Below, in pieces: positions 51,414 through 64,000 of a stretch of DNA of 64,000 bases (the first letter of the stretch is position 1; the number at the start of each line of letters is the position of its first letter). The position numbers and the translations under genes were made by a program. The notes below the pieces were generated by a model, which was given only the letters and a program-made list of their open reading frames with translations, was not told where the DNA came from and made no database searches. Origin of the DNA: Campylorhamphus procurvoides (Eukaryota > Chordata > Aves > Passeriformes > Dendrocolaptidae); contig WBMV01006289.1 in assembly GCA_013396655.1 (NCBI GenBank), positions 4,076,342 to 4,140,341 of the forward strand. The letters are read 5' to 3'.

Positions 51414-54400
51414 TAGTGCTTCTTGTAAAAAAGTAAGAAAGAAACTTTTTAGGTCCCATTGTTATACATGCAAGGCTCTGACATGTTATGAGAATGTTAT
51501 GAAAAGTAGCACACTGTTAAGTTTGATATTTGGCTAACATCTTGATTTGGAAGACTTTTTTGAATTTAAGCATCTGGAGCCTTGATATCTCATTACCAGA
51601 GTAATGTGTTTGTTTTGCATACATAAAATTGCTTACTAAAGTAATTGGTGGCACAATTGTACTGCAGGTTAAAATATTGATTCAAAATGTAACATACATG
51701 CTATTCTAAACTTTCAAGTAATTATTTTTATTTCTGCTGAAATAAATATGAAAATTATCTGAGGCCATAAGGTTTTGCAATTTTCTCTTTAATGGTTAGG
51801 TGTCCTGGAATTATTTGCATATGCAAGATAGTTGAAAGAGTATGTTGAATACAACCTGCTAGAAATCTAAATTGATCAGTAAGAGATTAACCAAAATTCT
51901 GAGAAAGCAGTTAGAGGAAAATCATCTTTATCTCAGTAACTCATAATTAAAACAAAACCAAACAATCCTAAAAGCAGTAGTTTGTTTTGCTGCATTTAGA
52001 AGGTCATAAGATTCAGCTGAAACAGATCACGGTGGAAGCTTTTGGATTTATTTTTCCTGGGCTACAGCACGCTTGAGGAGAATCCTACTGTCCACGTACC
52101 AAATTTGCTTTTTCCCACTAAACTTTGTTCAGTAGAATTCCATGGATTTGCTGAATTTAAAACTTCTCAGCCTGAAAAGGAGGGAATTCCTGAAACATTC
52201 TTCATGACGTTTTCATAACATTTTTAAGCAGGACTAGCCATTCAGTTTGTTTGGTTTTGTTTGGTTTTCTTTCTCTTCTACATGGGTCAGATAAATGATC
52301 AACCTAACCCAGGCTCTGCCTGCAGCAACAGGTGATGCTATTTTGGGAAATCACTCCAGCTGGACCACTTCCTGCTGTCCAGTCTACTTCTGCCCTGCTT
52401 CTCACCTGCCTCCAGCTGTAACGATCCTGTCAGAGACGTTGCCAGTTACACAGTGAAGATGAAACAGTAGAAATGACAGATGCAGCTGTCTGGAGTTTAT
52501 TTGAAAATTTTCCTTTGTAGTAGAAAAAAGGTTAGATTTTTTTCTAAAACAAAGGAATGAAAAACTATCGGTTCACCCTCTCAGTCTCTATTACCTTTCA
52601 CTTATACACTTTTTAACTAAATATGTTGCTCTGACTTTATGGCAAAAAAAAAAGTCCCTTTTTGTTAATTCTTGCAGAAAACATTGCTCTAAAACAACTT
52701 GGGCAAAAGCAGTGCAAGAAGAGAAGTACAACATTTATGTTGTTCAGATTCCTGCACAGAAAGAAAGGGGGAAAAAAAGTCTGTGCCAGACTTTCAAGGT
52801 TCCAAAATTTGTGCCAGAAAAGTTCTGGAAACCTACATTTTGCCTTTGGCCATGACCCTAATCCTTCTTGACAGTCTGAGCAGTCAGGCTTCTGAACTGC
52901 ACTGGGACTCTGTCCAGATCCACTGATAGCGCCAAGAAGGCTTCCCTTGAGATGGACCCTGGTTACATATCTAGTCTGCCTCTTTTCAGAAGACTGTCTG
53001 CTTTCAGTGGAGCACTAGGCCAGCCTTTGGCCAAGAGGGAGAGAGCAGGGCCCTTTGGCCACATCATTAGATCACTGCATCTGTTTTGGCATCAAAAGAT
53101 GTTTGATCATGTCCCTGCTGGAAGTCAGTGGCAGGTTCCCAGGACTTCACAAACTTGTGCCCTAACTAGTGCCAATAAAAAAAAAAGCCAAAAAGCAAAC
53201 ACAAACCAGCCTCAAACAAGAAAACACAGTAGAATATTCAATTTTGTTCTGGTAACTTAATATTAAATGTTATCTGCTATATCTAATGCTTTTGTGACAT
53301 AAAATAAGCATTGAGGTGTGACTGCAGAGAGTGTGCTTTCGGAGAACACATCTGGATCCTTATGCAGAAATAGGTATCAGGTAAGGCCTAAACTGAGTAT
53401 TAGCTATTCTTGGTGAAGTTATAAAGAGTTTTTGGTAACTGTTTTTAATGCCTCAATTAGCCTGTTTCAATTATTTTTTCTTTTCTAATGCTGATTATAT
53501 ACTAAACAGAGGATTTGTCCTCTCACTTTCTCAGTGCTAGGTAGAAATCAGCTGTATTCCTCTCTCAGGACATGTGAGGGGTTGATGAAAAAATTAGCAA
53601 TAGAATGACTCCTATCCATCTAGTGCTCATGTGTCTGCATTTTTATAAAAGATGTTCTGTCAAGTGTAAAAAAAAAAATGCAAACCCTAAATATTTTTCT
53701 TAAGTCTCAGTAATGTGGGTGTTATCTCTCCAATGCTTATCTTGTATGTGCTTAGTAATAGGATACTTAATTGAAATGTGAAACTCATAGGTAGTATTTG
53801 TTTATCTCACTTGATAAAATTTTTAGAAAACTCTGCCTTCTGACAGATACTCTGTGGAAATGTTTTGAGGGGAAAGAATGCAGTAGGTAAATTGTAACTT
53901 CAGGTCCTACTCTAACATCTTCAACAGGTCTGTAAAAACAAACTGATGGATAATGTCACGAGTGCCCAGGAGGAGTTGCACAGTAATGACCGTGATCATC
54001 AGGCAGGATACTTTCTCATCAATCTCAAGTAGGAGAGAAAGGTCTCTTATTTTAGCGATGTAGAAACATTTTTAATGGGATGGGGTTCTGTACACGGACA
54101 TTTTATTTACCAATAATATATTGACACATATAAGGAAAATAATTTCCCTTAATAATATTTTTCAAGAGTCCAGTCTAGAGCTTGCTTGTTTAGATGTGCA
54201 TCTTTTCAATTACTTTGAGCTTTTTCATCCTCCAGGTTTTGTCTTAAACAGGACCCATAACTGATCATTAGTTTTCCTCTCACACAAAGTTTAGACTGGA
54301 CTAATTCTATAGAAACAATCTTATGTATTTGAAATTCGTTGGCAAATTTTCTGAGAGGTGATGGGTTATCTGATTTGCAAACATGACAAAAAGTGGTGTG

Positions 54401-57400
54401 GCAATTTCAGAAAATGTTTATTATACAGAATAAAGAAACAAGGAATTTTAGAAGTCAGAGCCCTTTTTCATAACTGTTGTCTGTGCTGTTCCTATTTAGG
54501 CTAATAATAATAATAATTTACTTTAAATTACTTCAACTCGTTCTTTATGTACTGCGTGGAAAAATAGGAAACATTTGTAGTAGTGGGAATCATCTGCCTG
54601 GCTTTTCAAGCAGAGCTATTTATCTTTGTCTTATTGCACATCCCTAGCAGAGCTGAATGAGATGCTGATTAGCTTTGTGCTCCCCTGTGCAAGGTAGTTG
54701 GATCTGTAGTTACATGTGTGTGTGCTGTACCCTCATGGTGTCTGTGATTGTACTTGGCATATATTGTTGAATCTTTTCTAGAAGACCGTGTAATTTCTCA
54801 GTGCTCAAGCAGTAAAATAAGAACAATAATTTTCCTCCTAAAATGAGTGTTTGTGTTTAGTCAGTGAGCATTCCTGTGTACTGCCTTCCCAAAGGGGAAA
54901 CATACCTCTGCTCTCAGCTGCTCTAAACCTCCATCTACTCACACAGAGCTTCCAGATGCAGAACTCCCAAAGTACCTATAACGTGGGCATACAGAGAACC
55001 TCTGTATTTTCCCTTTGAGCAGCCTGCATATAGATCAACTGTGGTGAATGCCCATGGTATCAGAGAGCCAATCACATCTTTAGAATGCATTCCACTCCAA
55101 AAAAGGCAAAGGAAGACTTCTTCCTGACTGAGGCTGTAGTCACTGGCTGGACATTAGTGAAAAATTTTATAAATTTTTGTCTGTTATCTGGAATTTGCCT
55201 GTTCTTGCAATCAAACAGATGAGTAAAACAGAGATGTGGAGAATATAGATGGTGTATAGGTATTTTGTTCTGACCAATAATCTAATGGAGCACTCTCATA
55301 CATCATTTTGGTAAGTGTCCAGCTGACTCTTTTTACAATTGGCTTCAACTGAGACATAAAATGTTATTTTACGTAAAAAAAAAAATTTTGAACTAATTAT
55401 TAATTATTCAGTGCTGTCTTGCAGAATTGGAGTCTGTCCAACATGTTCCTGGAGGTGCCCCCTACTTCCACATTTGATACCATATGAATGAATTGCCTGA
55501 ATTCAGCACAGTTGAAACCAGGGCAGATGTGGCATATATCCATTCTCCTCTAAAAAGGGTATTGTTGACAGCCTGCTGTTCTCAGTATTCTTCCTGTGCA
55601 CTGGACTGAGATTTTTTCATTTCATGCATCATCATTCACAGCTTGCTGGAGTAATTCCATGAAGTTAGTACATATCCTTCATACACAGAAATAGAAGAGG
55701 GAACAATACAGTTTTGCTGTTGTTTTTGAAAGTTGGACACATTTGCATAGATTTAATTTTCCTTTTCCCCTGCTGGTGAAGTCTGTTGGGCGGGAAGGGA
55801 GAGGAACAACCTCTAGTTGTTTCAAAGTCCTTGTAAGCTTGGAGCCCATTACTAATTTGTTACAGAGTTTGGTTTTCTGTATGGTTTTTACCACTGCAGT
55901 TAATATGAATAATAACCTTGATTTAAAAGAAGAGGTGTTGTGTAGTCTAGCTGAAATCACATTGATAGTGTTTTACCTCCAAGGGTTAACACATTTAAAT
56001 AATTACTTGTGACATAAATGTTATCTTGGCTTTGATCTGGATGTGTGTATGGACTTAGAGGTTCCTATTCTGCTACACAGCCATGCCTGTTCATGATGAT
56101 CGGCAAGAAGCTGCATCATTGCTCTAAGTTTTTTAGTGTGAGGAGTCCTCAGCTGGTGAGAAGGGAGTAGAACAGGGTGTCAAGGATGTGGGGCTGGAAA
56201 CTGCTGTTCCCTGGGCTTGACCTTGGCATGCCTTTCACTACTTGGTGTAGCTTAAAACATCAAAATTACCCTAAATTGTATGAACCAATATCAAATTGGC
56301 TTTTTGTACCTCTGTGATGGGAAATATAATGTCTTTTCTCTTTAGTCAAGGTATGCTGCTTGCTGCTCATGCTCCAGGCTGTAGCTGCAAACCTTTGGCA
56401 GTGATGTCAAACTGAGGATCCCCCACTGCTGATTTTCCTTTCTGTCCCTTCCCCGATCCCTGACTGCTTGTTCATGTGTTTGTGATATCCCGTCAGTTGT
56501 GGAGTCATACTGAGAGCAGGGCATGAATGAAGGAATAGCCTGCCGTGACCAGGATGGCAAACAGGAAACATGACTCCTTGAGCTGCCTGTATCACTGCAT
56601 GTTTCTGAAACCTCAGCACCGCTGACTGGAAGACATGGAAACAAAATGACCAGTGTATCATCAGGAGAGGAGAGGGACATGTTGGCCATAGCAATCTGTT
56701 ATATGTACACGAGGATATCTGTTTTCTTCTGTAAAAGATAGCTGAAAACTCTCATGAATTTTGTTCACAATAGTGAAGTGTTAGGATTGAGCTGAGGCTG
56801 AACTGCATGGTCTGGAGACTGATAAAATAAACATGTGATTTAGGTGCAGCTTAAAGATGTATGTGTTTCTGAAGGAAAACAGCAGAAAGTTCTGAAAGGC
56901 AGATAGAGTAATGGGGAATAAACAGCATCAGTGCCATGTTTCAAAACAAGATGGAAGAGAAGGGAGCTGTTTTTGGCTCATTGCTGACTGCTAGAGGCAT
57001 ACAGTATTATGAAAAATCTTGCTAGTTTGAGTTTGTTTAAGGAAAATTATGGGATATAGTCTTTATTATTAAACAAAACTGCACCAAATTTCTGTGAGAC
57101 TGGTGTTTCTGAGTGGTAAAGTGAAAAACAAAAAGTTTTGTTAGGGTTTAGATTTTGGGTTTTTATCTGTTTTTTAAAGTTGGATGTTATTTTTTTTAGC
57201 AGCAGTATTTCATGCATTTAGCTTTTCGTGTTAAAACTGATTCAGTACTTAATATTGCTCACTTAAGAATGATTATCTGTGGCAACTGAGCCCTCATTTC
57301 TGGAAGTCATAGTTTTCCTGTAGATTTGGGGGGGCATTGTTTGTTTGGTTTTTTTGGGGGGAGGATGTTTATGCTTAAGTCCCTGGATGGTAAGAGTTGT

Positions 57401-59149
57401 TAAAGCTCATGTGGCAGCTCGCAGTGATAAGAACTTTTGGTAGAGCTTCTAGCCCACGACTGAATTCTGCATTACACTGTGTGGAAAGTACAGGAAGTGC
57501 TAGAAATTGTTGTTTGTGGGTAAGCCTCAGACCCCATGTACTGTGTAGTGCCCAAGGTCATGTGTGGGTGATGACTGGTCACTGCGGGACCTGCACAGGT
57601 GTGACTTGTGTGACCTTTGTCTGCACATCACTGGAAAAGTGATCATTGTAAGTCAAGGCACTTTTGTGTGCTTCAAGCTTTTAGAAATAATATATACTTA
57701 GCTCTGCTGATATCCGGACAGCAAAGATAATTTCCAGGGTTTTAACTGAGGGAGTTAAAAACCAGCCTTTTTTCTAAACTCAGCTTATGTATAAATGGAA
57801 ATGTGAGTCCATATTCTTGTTGATGTTGCTGACTATCTATACTGTGTGTTAACATTCTGAGCTGTCCACAAATATTTATCTAAGGCAAGACATAAATCCT
57901 TTTTTTCCTGTTTAAGCAATATTGCTTGAATAATGTGACATGTATAGACTGAACTCTGTTCACTTCAGCAATACAGCACTGCAAGAAATGATCATGTACT
58001 GTTTTGGATGCTTTTTAGGAAGCAGTGTTTCCTGATATAGAGTAGTTTGAGAAAGTGTTGAAGAAAACCAAGAGTAGGGACCGAAAATATACCCAGAACT
58101 GCAGGCTTAGCCTTTCCCCAGCACTAACAATTCCCTCAGTAACTCCCCCTCTTTAACAGTGTGTGGCAGGGTACTGCCAGTGAGAGTGATGGGCCCAGGC
58201 TGAGGTGCTTCATTCTGAGACAGTGTTGTATGAAGAGACAGTAGTTTGTGGCCACTGAAAGTACCAATACATCTTTAAGGAAAATAGGCCCTGATGATGT
58301 TGGATCTCACAATTTTTAAACATCTGCTAGTTAGCATGTGGGCAATACTGACAGAGAAGTTAAACCTTAAGTGCTAGTTCTTACTGTCTTTTTTCTCTTT
58401 TGTAAGGTAATTTGATCTAGGCTGTAGACAGTCTGGGGCCAAGCAGCCAAGTTGCAGTGCTGCAACTATGTGCCTGTGAGCCTTTCCAGGCTCAGGCAGG
58501 ATGAGGATCCTGGTTCCTGAGTCATGGAACTAACTAAAAATCTGCCTAGAAAGTCATGAAGACTACTTTCCTAAAGATTGCAAATGGATAGAAGTGTTGC
58601 TTATACTGTCTTTATTTTTATCTAAGCCACCATATTTTAGATGAAGGGTACTTTCCAGAGACTTGCAACATTGTGAAATGAAATAAGCCTTTCCTCTTAT
58701 TCTTCAGAAAACGAGCTACTTCCATAAAAATTCCGGCCCATGGCTGGAAACCGTATTTAAATTTATCCTATAGCAGAAAGGTCTTTTTTCATAGTGATTG
58801 TAGAAAGCTGATAAAATTACACTAAAGAAATGAGGTTTTAAAATATTGATATTGTATTTCACAAGTTCAAACTAACCTGCCAAAATTAGTTCTAAAATAG
58901 TAAATCTTATTTGTTTTCTAAGCTTCAATTCACTTAACAGTCACATCTTGATTTTTAGTTTCAATGGGAAAAAAGATAGAAGTGCAACACTTTTAAACAT
59001 TGAAAAAATGTCATTAGTTCTGCTTTCAAGGATGATCAGTTTGTGTTAGTAGGCATAGGATCAGGCTCAAGGAAATTCAACCAAGTACTGTATTTAAATT
59101 ACAGTGAGAAATTGCCCCTCTTTAAATGTTCCTTCTCTTTTTGGACAGT
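51414..59149. other. unique non-coding DNA, no gene seen
   Basis: About 7.7 kb of AT-rich unique sequence with GC-richer patches near 52300-52440, 52840-53160 and 56340-56690. The last has two overlapping minus-strand open frames (115 and 95 codons) without a recognisable domain. None of these patches could be assigned to a repeat family or gene. Confidence 0.5.
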
Positions 59150-62093
59150 TTCTCTCAAGTGTGAGCATGAATAAAATATTAAATAATAATTTAATACTTT
59201 TGGAGGAATGCAACACAGTAGAAATCTGTAACTAAACTCCAAGCATTTTAACCAGTCCTGGATAATAGAAATAGTTTAATAACAGTTTATGCTTGGTTAT
59301 AATGAAACATACACACAAAACATGGGAGATTAAAACTCAAAGTCCAAATTCTGATCTTAATTAATAACAGCATAAATTTACAGTAAATTCACTGAATATA
59401 ACCAGGATCACTGAAAATAGATTGAGGTGTCAATGTACCACAAAATACTGTGCTCTTCTTGCTCATTTAACACAGTTCCGTTTGTATAATAATGTAATGC
59501 TAATTGTCCAAACCTAAGTTAGCACATTATATTGGCTTGTAGTTCTCAATTAACAGAGCAGGCTTTTGAGTAATTTATATTTTACGTTCACAAGAAATTT
59601 AGGATGTATTAAAAGTAACATTATGCATCAGTCATTAGAGTGACAACTTAATTCCATATTCCTAAATACTTATTTAGCAGCACAGTTCATTGTTGCCAAC
59701 TAAATAAGCAGCTCTCCCACATGAAGAGACAACTACAGCCCTTCTCGCCCCCGGCTGCAAGGGCAGCTCCTTCAGGAAGGGTCTGCAGGGTGGCTGAGCC
59801 ATTGCCAGCTGAGCCACTCTGCATTAAAATATGGAAACTAACCTCCTCCGTCCTGCCTCCCCAAGGGTAACCTGTGCTCCCAGATTAAAATTTGACAAAT
59901 TATTAGACTGTCAAAACAAGCAGCATAAATTCAGAATAATTGTCACATTTGTAAAATTCAATTGGTATATTTTATGGGTAAGAGCAACCCACAATTAACT
60001 GTCTTGCAGAATCGTAACAGTGCAGCTGTCAAAAGCTTACTAAGGCAATATTATTTTGGAAGAAAATTCCTTGTTTAAAGCTTTTCTACAGTGTTGCCAG
60101 AGTTTTTCAACACTCAGTGCTAATAAGGCACCTCATTATCACAATGGCACAAATGCTCTTGTGTTCAGAGTATGTGATAAATATGATTGTCACATCTTAT
60201 GAAAAAGAAGACTTTTGTGTCATTTTAACCTATCATTAGGAGACAGGACATACCCTAATTCTTACTTTTATTATGGTAATCTAACAACCATCTAGAGGCA
60301 CATGTCATGTGTGCCTTAGCATCTGAGCCAGTGATGAGAAGACAATAGGGTCTGTATGGCCCTCCTTGCACTGAAAGGGTGAACTCCTGTTGCGAAGTCT
60401 GGACAACACCAGTTCTGACCAGCCCTCTTGTGATTTTGAACATCATCTCTTTCAAGCTATAGTGTGTCTTTTTACAAAAAACTTTTAGAAAAACCTACTT
60501 GGAAATTTGAATTTACACTGTTTGTTAAGAAGAGGGATGGCACATTTCAACACTGGTATCCATGGGTAACCTAGGGAATTTAAGGTTTCCTCTACAGTAA
60601 TTTTTCAATGGAAACCAAGTTGATGTAAAGGCATACTGTAGATCTTCCCCTTACTCCTTCTTGTATTTCATGTCCTTTGAAGAGAAAATAGAATCTGAAT
60701 ACAGACCTATCATTTAAACTGGAACTCAACTATTTTGCTCCTTTTTTTCCCAGGAGACCCAGGAAAATGTAAACAAAAATGTCTTAACTCTTTTTCACAG
60801 ATTTCCCAAGACAAGAATCTGCATCTCCAAAAATCTGCATCTCCAAAGTGATTGTTCTGTTAAAAATGTATAACGTACCTTGAGGATGGTGGAGATCCCC
60901 TTCAGTCTTGACTACGTGTGTTTATCCATATTCTTATCACTATCTGCCTTCCCAGTGGATCCCAGCCACAGCCTGGCAGTGGCCCAGGCTTATCTGACAC
61001 CAAGTTGTGGGTTGTCACCCAGTGACCCCGGCTCTCTCCCAGCTCTGGCACTCACAGAGCTGAAGCTACAACCAGGGGGGGTGCAAGGCCAATGGAGACA
61101 GGGCAAGTCCCAGTCAATTCTGGCCAACACAATTCCAGAGAGCTCCTGGGGCCCTGTTCTCTAGGAAAATGCAAACTTATAGCCTTCTACTGGCAATGGT
61201 AAAAGTCATATTTATAAGGCCACATCAGTCATACTTTTGCTTTGATTTTGAGAGAACTGTTGGCGTTGGCATTAGCATTAGAAAGGAATTGTCCTGTCGA
61301 GCAGCCTGTGTGAGAACCTGGGTGCTCTCTTACAACCAGTCTTACCCCAGATACAGTATTAAGGGACTAAGTATGACATACTCTGTTTGGATGTGTTCCT
61401 TTAGGACAACTCATCTGCAGAGAAGATTAAATATGTTTGGTGGCTACAGTAGGCATTTTCAGTAGGTAGTACATTCAGTAGGTATTTGTTCATGCTTGCT
61501 GTGGCAGAGACTCTGTGGAAAGAGGCATTAATGTATTTTGTCCTTCTACTTTTCTATAATTGCCCAGGAAAAACTACAAGAACAAACCAACCCTGCATGC
61601 CAAGGTGAATGCATTCCAGTATATGGAAACAATTTTACATTGACTCATCATCTGGATTTTAGGTTCAGCAGAAAAACCCGAATCTCCCAAGCTATGCTAG
61701 GTGACAGGAAATATTTGCTATTATATTTTCTTAGAAAAATAAAGGAAATGATTCCTGGTGCTTCTATTTCCTGTATGGGTGTTCTAACTGTTAGAACCTG
61801 GAAAAAGGCAAAGAAAGTCAGACTGAATTTCCTTCAGTGTTTTAAAAGAAGGGAAGGGAGTAGGCACCTTGTTTTAGAGGAAATGTGGGCATGCAGATCT
61901 AAAAGAGAAATGCTACCAGAGAGTCCAACATTTGGCATAGCTCTGTCCTTATTTACAGGTTATTGAAGAAAATGCAGTATATAGGCAGATCAGCATCTGC
62001 ACTGCAATCAAAAGTGAGTTCTGCCATATTCTTACATTGCTCCCTGCTGAGAGCCTCAGCATCACATTCAAAGTGCGAGGGTTTCTTACCTAC
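59150..62093. other. unique non-coding DNA, no gene seen
   Basis: 59150-59720 is very AT-rich with many TAAT/ATTA cores. 59725-59880 and 60950-61160 are small GC-rich islands. The 142-codon plus-strand frame at 61538-61966, the longest in the window, has no hydrophobic or domain pattern I can name and no supporting context. A 16-bp tandem duplication lies at 60816-60847. Confidence 0.5.
60816..60847. repeat. 16-bp perfect tandem duplication
   Basis: AATCTGCATCTCCAAA occurs twice head to tail. Confidence 0.85.
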
Positions 62094-62160
62094 CTGTATT
62101 TCATCGCCTATTTTATAGGCTTTTTTTATTAGACCTAATGCTTGATCTCTCTGTCCCTTT
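62094..62160 (-). other. candidate 67-bp exon with TPR-like peptide (unverified)
   Basis: On the minus strand a pyrimidine-rich tract (TTCTTTTCTGCTCCCTGATTTCAG) ends at 62161 and a donor ACAG|GTAGGT lies at 62093. A second donor, TAG|GTAAGA, is 4 bases further on. Only one frame is open: it gives KGQRD followed by QALGLIKKAYKIGDEIQ. The spacing Ala-x3-Ile-x2-Ala fits positions 20, 24 and 27 of a tetratricopeptide-repeat helix B. The upstream intron would be phase 2 and the downstream one phase 0. With 22 codons the open frame is not significant by itself. It may be an exon of an unidentified TPR protein, a decayed exon, or chance. Confidence 0.28.
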
Positions 62161-64000
62161 CTGAAATCAGGGAGCAGAAAAGAATGTGTTTGTACCATTA
62201 AGGATATAAAGCATTCAGACAGTTTGATAAAAAATAGTTATGAAAGAAGATAGATATTTCTTAGAAATAATTTGAGACTGTCCTTGTGGCACATTAAGAA
62301 CTAACAATATGGATTTTGAAAAGGTATGTGCTGGTGTTCCAATATGGACAGAAAAAGAAGAGAATTTTGCTGGCAAATGTGATGGATACAGAGAGCCATG
62401 GTGTTTTCTGGCTGAAATAATCGTGATGGAACTTAATCTTGCGGTGCTGGTAGCACTGGCATTGGTATGCTACAGCTGCAGCAGCATGCCCAGAAAATTT
62501 ATTGTAAATTCAGTGTGACAGTTCTTAAGGTGGCATTAAATAGAAATTAGCAATCTGTAAAAGTGTTTTCCAGAGTTTTGTCAAAGGAGTAGAAGATGCA
62601 AAGGACAATAAGTCAAGTTTCAGGAAAGGTGTTCTAATTGCACTTTTGGAAATATGATTGTTTTGATTCATGTGGGGATTACAAATAAGAACTGCAGGAG
62701 CAAGAGACTCACTAACAATCTGAAACCAAAGTATTGCTTTTCTCACCAAGTATTCAGCACACTAAATTTACTTATATAATAATAGCATACTGTAGCTCTG
62801 GAAATTAATTTTTAAAAATGGGCTCTCTTAACATTACATAAAAATGGCATTTGTGTTTCATGAAGGATTATTAAAGATCAGATACAAACAGGTTTTTAAA
62901 GTCCTAATTAAGTGTATTTTTAGCTTTTATTGGAATGATGGATTTCTAAAAATCAGAATCTAGTAACATCTCTGAAACCTAAATTATATATCTTTTTGCT
63001 TTGTAAGTTTTATATTAAACTTCCTTGATATTACTTTTAAATCAAGTAGAAATAAAAAAGAATCTAATGAGGTACTAATTTTTCAGTTTATTCAGTCCCT
63101 GTCTCTCTTTATTACTTCCTGTGTGCTAATGCATGTGTGCCCTTTTGTGGATTTTTTTGCTGGCCTTTATTTAAACTCAGTCTCTTTTAGTTGCAGTTCA
63201 ATGAAGGTTAACAATATTACATCTATCTGTAAAATGAAGGGGGGAAAATGTGGGTATTTTTGTTTTTGTCCTGAGGGCAGCTAGGAGTTCAGACTTGGCT
63301 CCAGCTGGTCTATTCACACCAGTGTAGGTGACTAGCTGGGGATTTTCTGAACCATCCAGGGAATTAAGTATGCACACAGGTCTTACTCAGTCATCCAGTT
63401 AAACGATTTTAACAAAAGGACATATAAATTCCATAGCTCTTGCCCCTGTGGTAAAATTGTTCTCATCTATCACGGTTAAAAACCAAGCACAGGTGCAAAA
63501 TCAGTTGCTTGCTTAATTACATGGATGTACTTTTGCAGTAACAGAAGATGGATAAATGAGAAGAGATTGTTTTCCCATTATTTCAAGGTGAGGTTTTAAT
63601 CTAACTTATGAGGGTTCTTCAGATTTAAAGGTTGTATCGGCTCATCATGATCTGCTCGTACTTTGAAGAGATGCACATTGGTAGTCAATGTGCTAGTCAA
63701 GTACTTTCAGTTCTTAGCTGCTACCATCTGCCATCAAGATGACCTTGGTTCTTACCCTTTCCAAATAAAATGTACGGTTCTCTTACTGAGATTTCTCTCA
63801 GTAAAAAGTGTGACCGTAAAGTAGTTCAACATTTTTGCTGAATGATAATCTACTTGAAAACAGCAGAGAGCTGAGAGAAAACGAGTCCTCAAGTGTTATA
63901 CTTATGTGTAAGAAGCGAGAATCCAAAGCTGAATTTCTGCTTTCTGTGCCTTGGCTTTTCACTTACAGCCATCCTCAGATGAACTGTTTCTTGTTTTATA
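62161..64000. other. unique non-coding DNA, no gene seen
   Basis: AT-rich unique sequence with chance open frames only. Nothing recognisable was seen up to the window edge. Confidence 0.55.

Noticed and set aside
53330..53391. Possible plus-strand exon ending at CAG|GTAAGG near 53390
   Set aside because: The only AG upstream (GTGACTGCAG) lacks a pyrimidine tract, so the exon is not supported.
59499..59525. ATTGTCCAAAC, reminiscent of miR-219
   Set aside because: It lacks the rest of the mature sequence and no hairpin arm is visible.
61538..61966. Longest open frame in the window (142 codons, plus strand)
   Set aside because: No domain, signal peptide or splice context, and basic-rich text without a family pattern. 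The length is within what chance gives over 64 kb and six frames.

Overview
This looks like about 64 kb of non-coding nuclear DNA from a bird. The window is AT-rich, has long runs of unique sequence and few interspersed repeats. The recognisable repeats are fragments of CR1, the dominant avian LINE, plus one solo endogenous-retrovirus LTR and one probable LTR remnant. Two CR1 fragments (3577-4425 and 32419-32695) resemble young CR1-J/E type elements that I associate with Neoaves, especially passerines; that refinement is from memory of the families and unverified.

Layout. 1-3576: unique AT-rich DNA with a (TG)n run and a G-quadruplex motif. 3577-4425: minus-strand CR1 with a broken ORF2 (reverse transcriptase) end. 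4426-22735: unique DNA with a poly-T tract carrying a single N at 19029, a candidate minus-strand exon (9012-9101) and a juxtaposed 3'/5' splice-site motif near 5834. 22736-23250: older minus-strand CR1. 23251-32418: unique DNA. 32419-32695: internal minus-strand CR1 fragment carrying an 11-bp duplication. 32696-41487: unique DNA with a probable LTR remnant ending near 39826. 41493-42195: solo LTR, minus orientation, 5-bp target-site duplications, and a strong CTCF-like motif inside. 44302-46232: two ~965-bp copies in direct tandem separated by one N and differing, as far as I read, only in two homopolymer lengths; most likely a scaffolding artefact. 51130-51413: plus-strand CR1 3' end. 51414-64000: unique DNA with a few GC-richer patches and a candidate minus-strand exon at 62094-62160 whose predicted peptide fits a TPR helix-B pattern.

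No protein-coding gene, tRNA, rRNA, known microRNA or CRISPR array could be supported. The longest open frames (about 110-142 codons) match no family I recognise and are of a size expected by chance. The window is either intergenic or lies inside a very long intron; the splice-like motifs are the only hints for the latter. I did not find an undescribed system. The observations most worth checking are the false-duplication junction, the LTR-borne CTCF-like site and the candidate exons.
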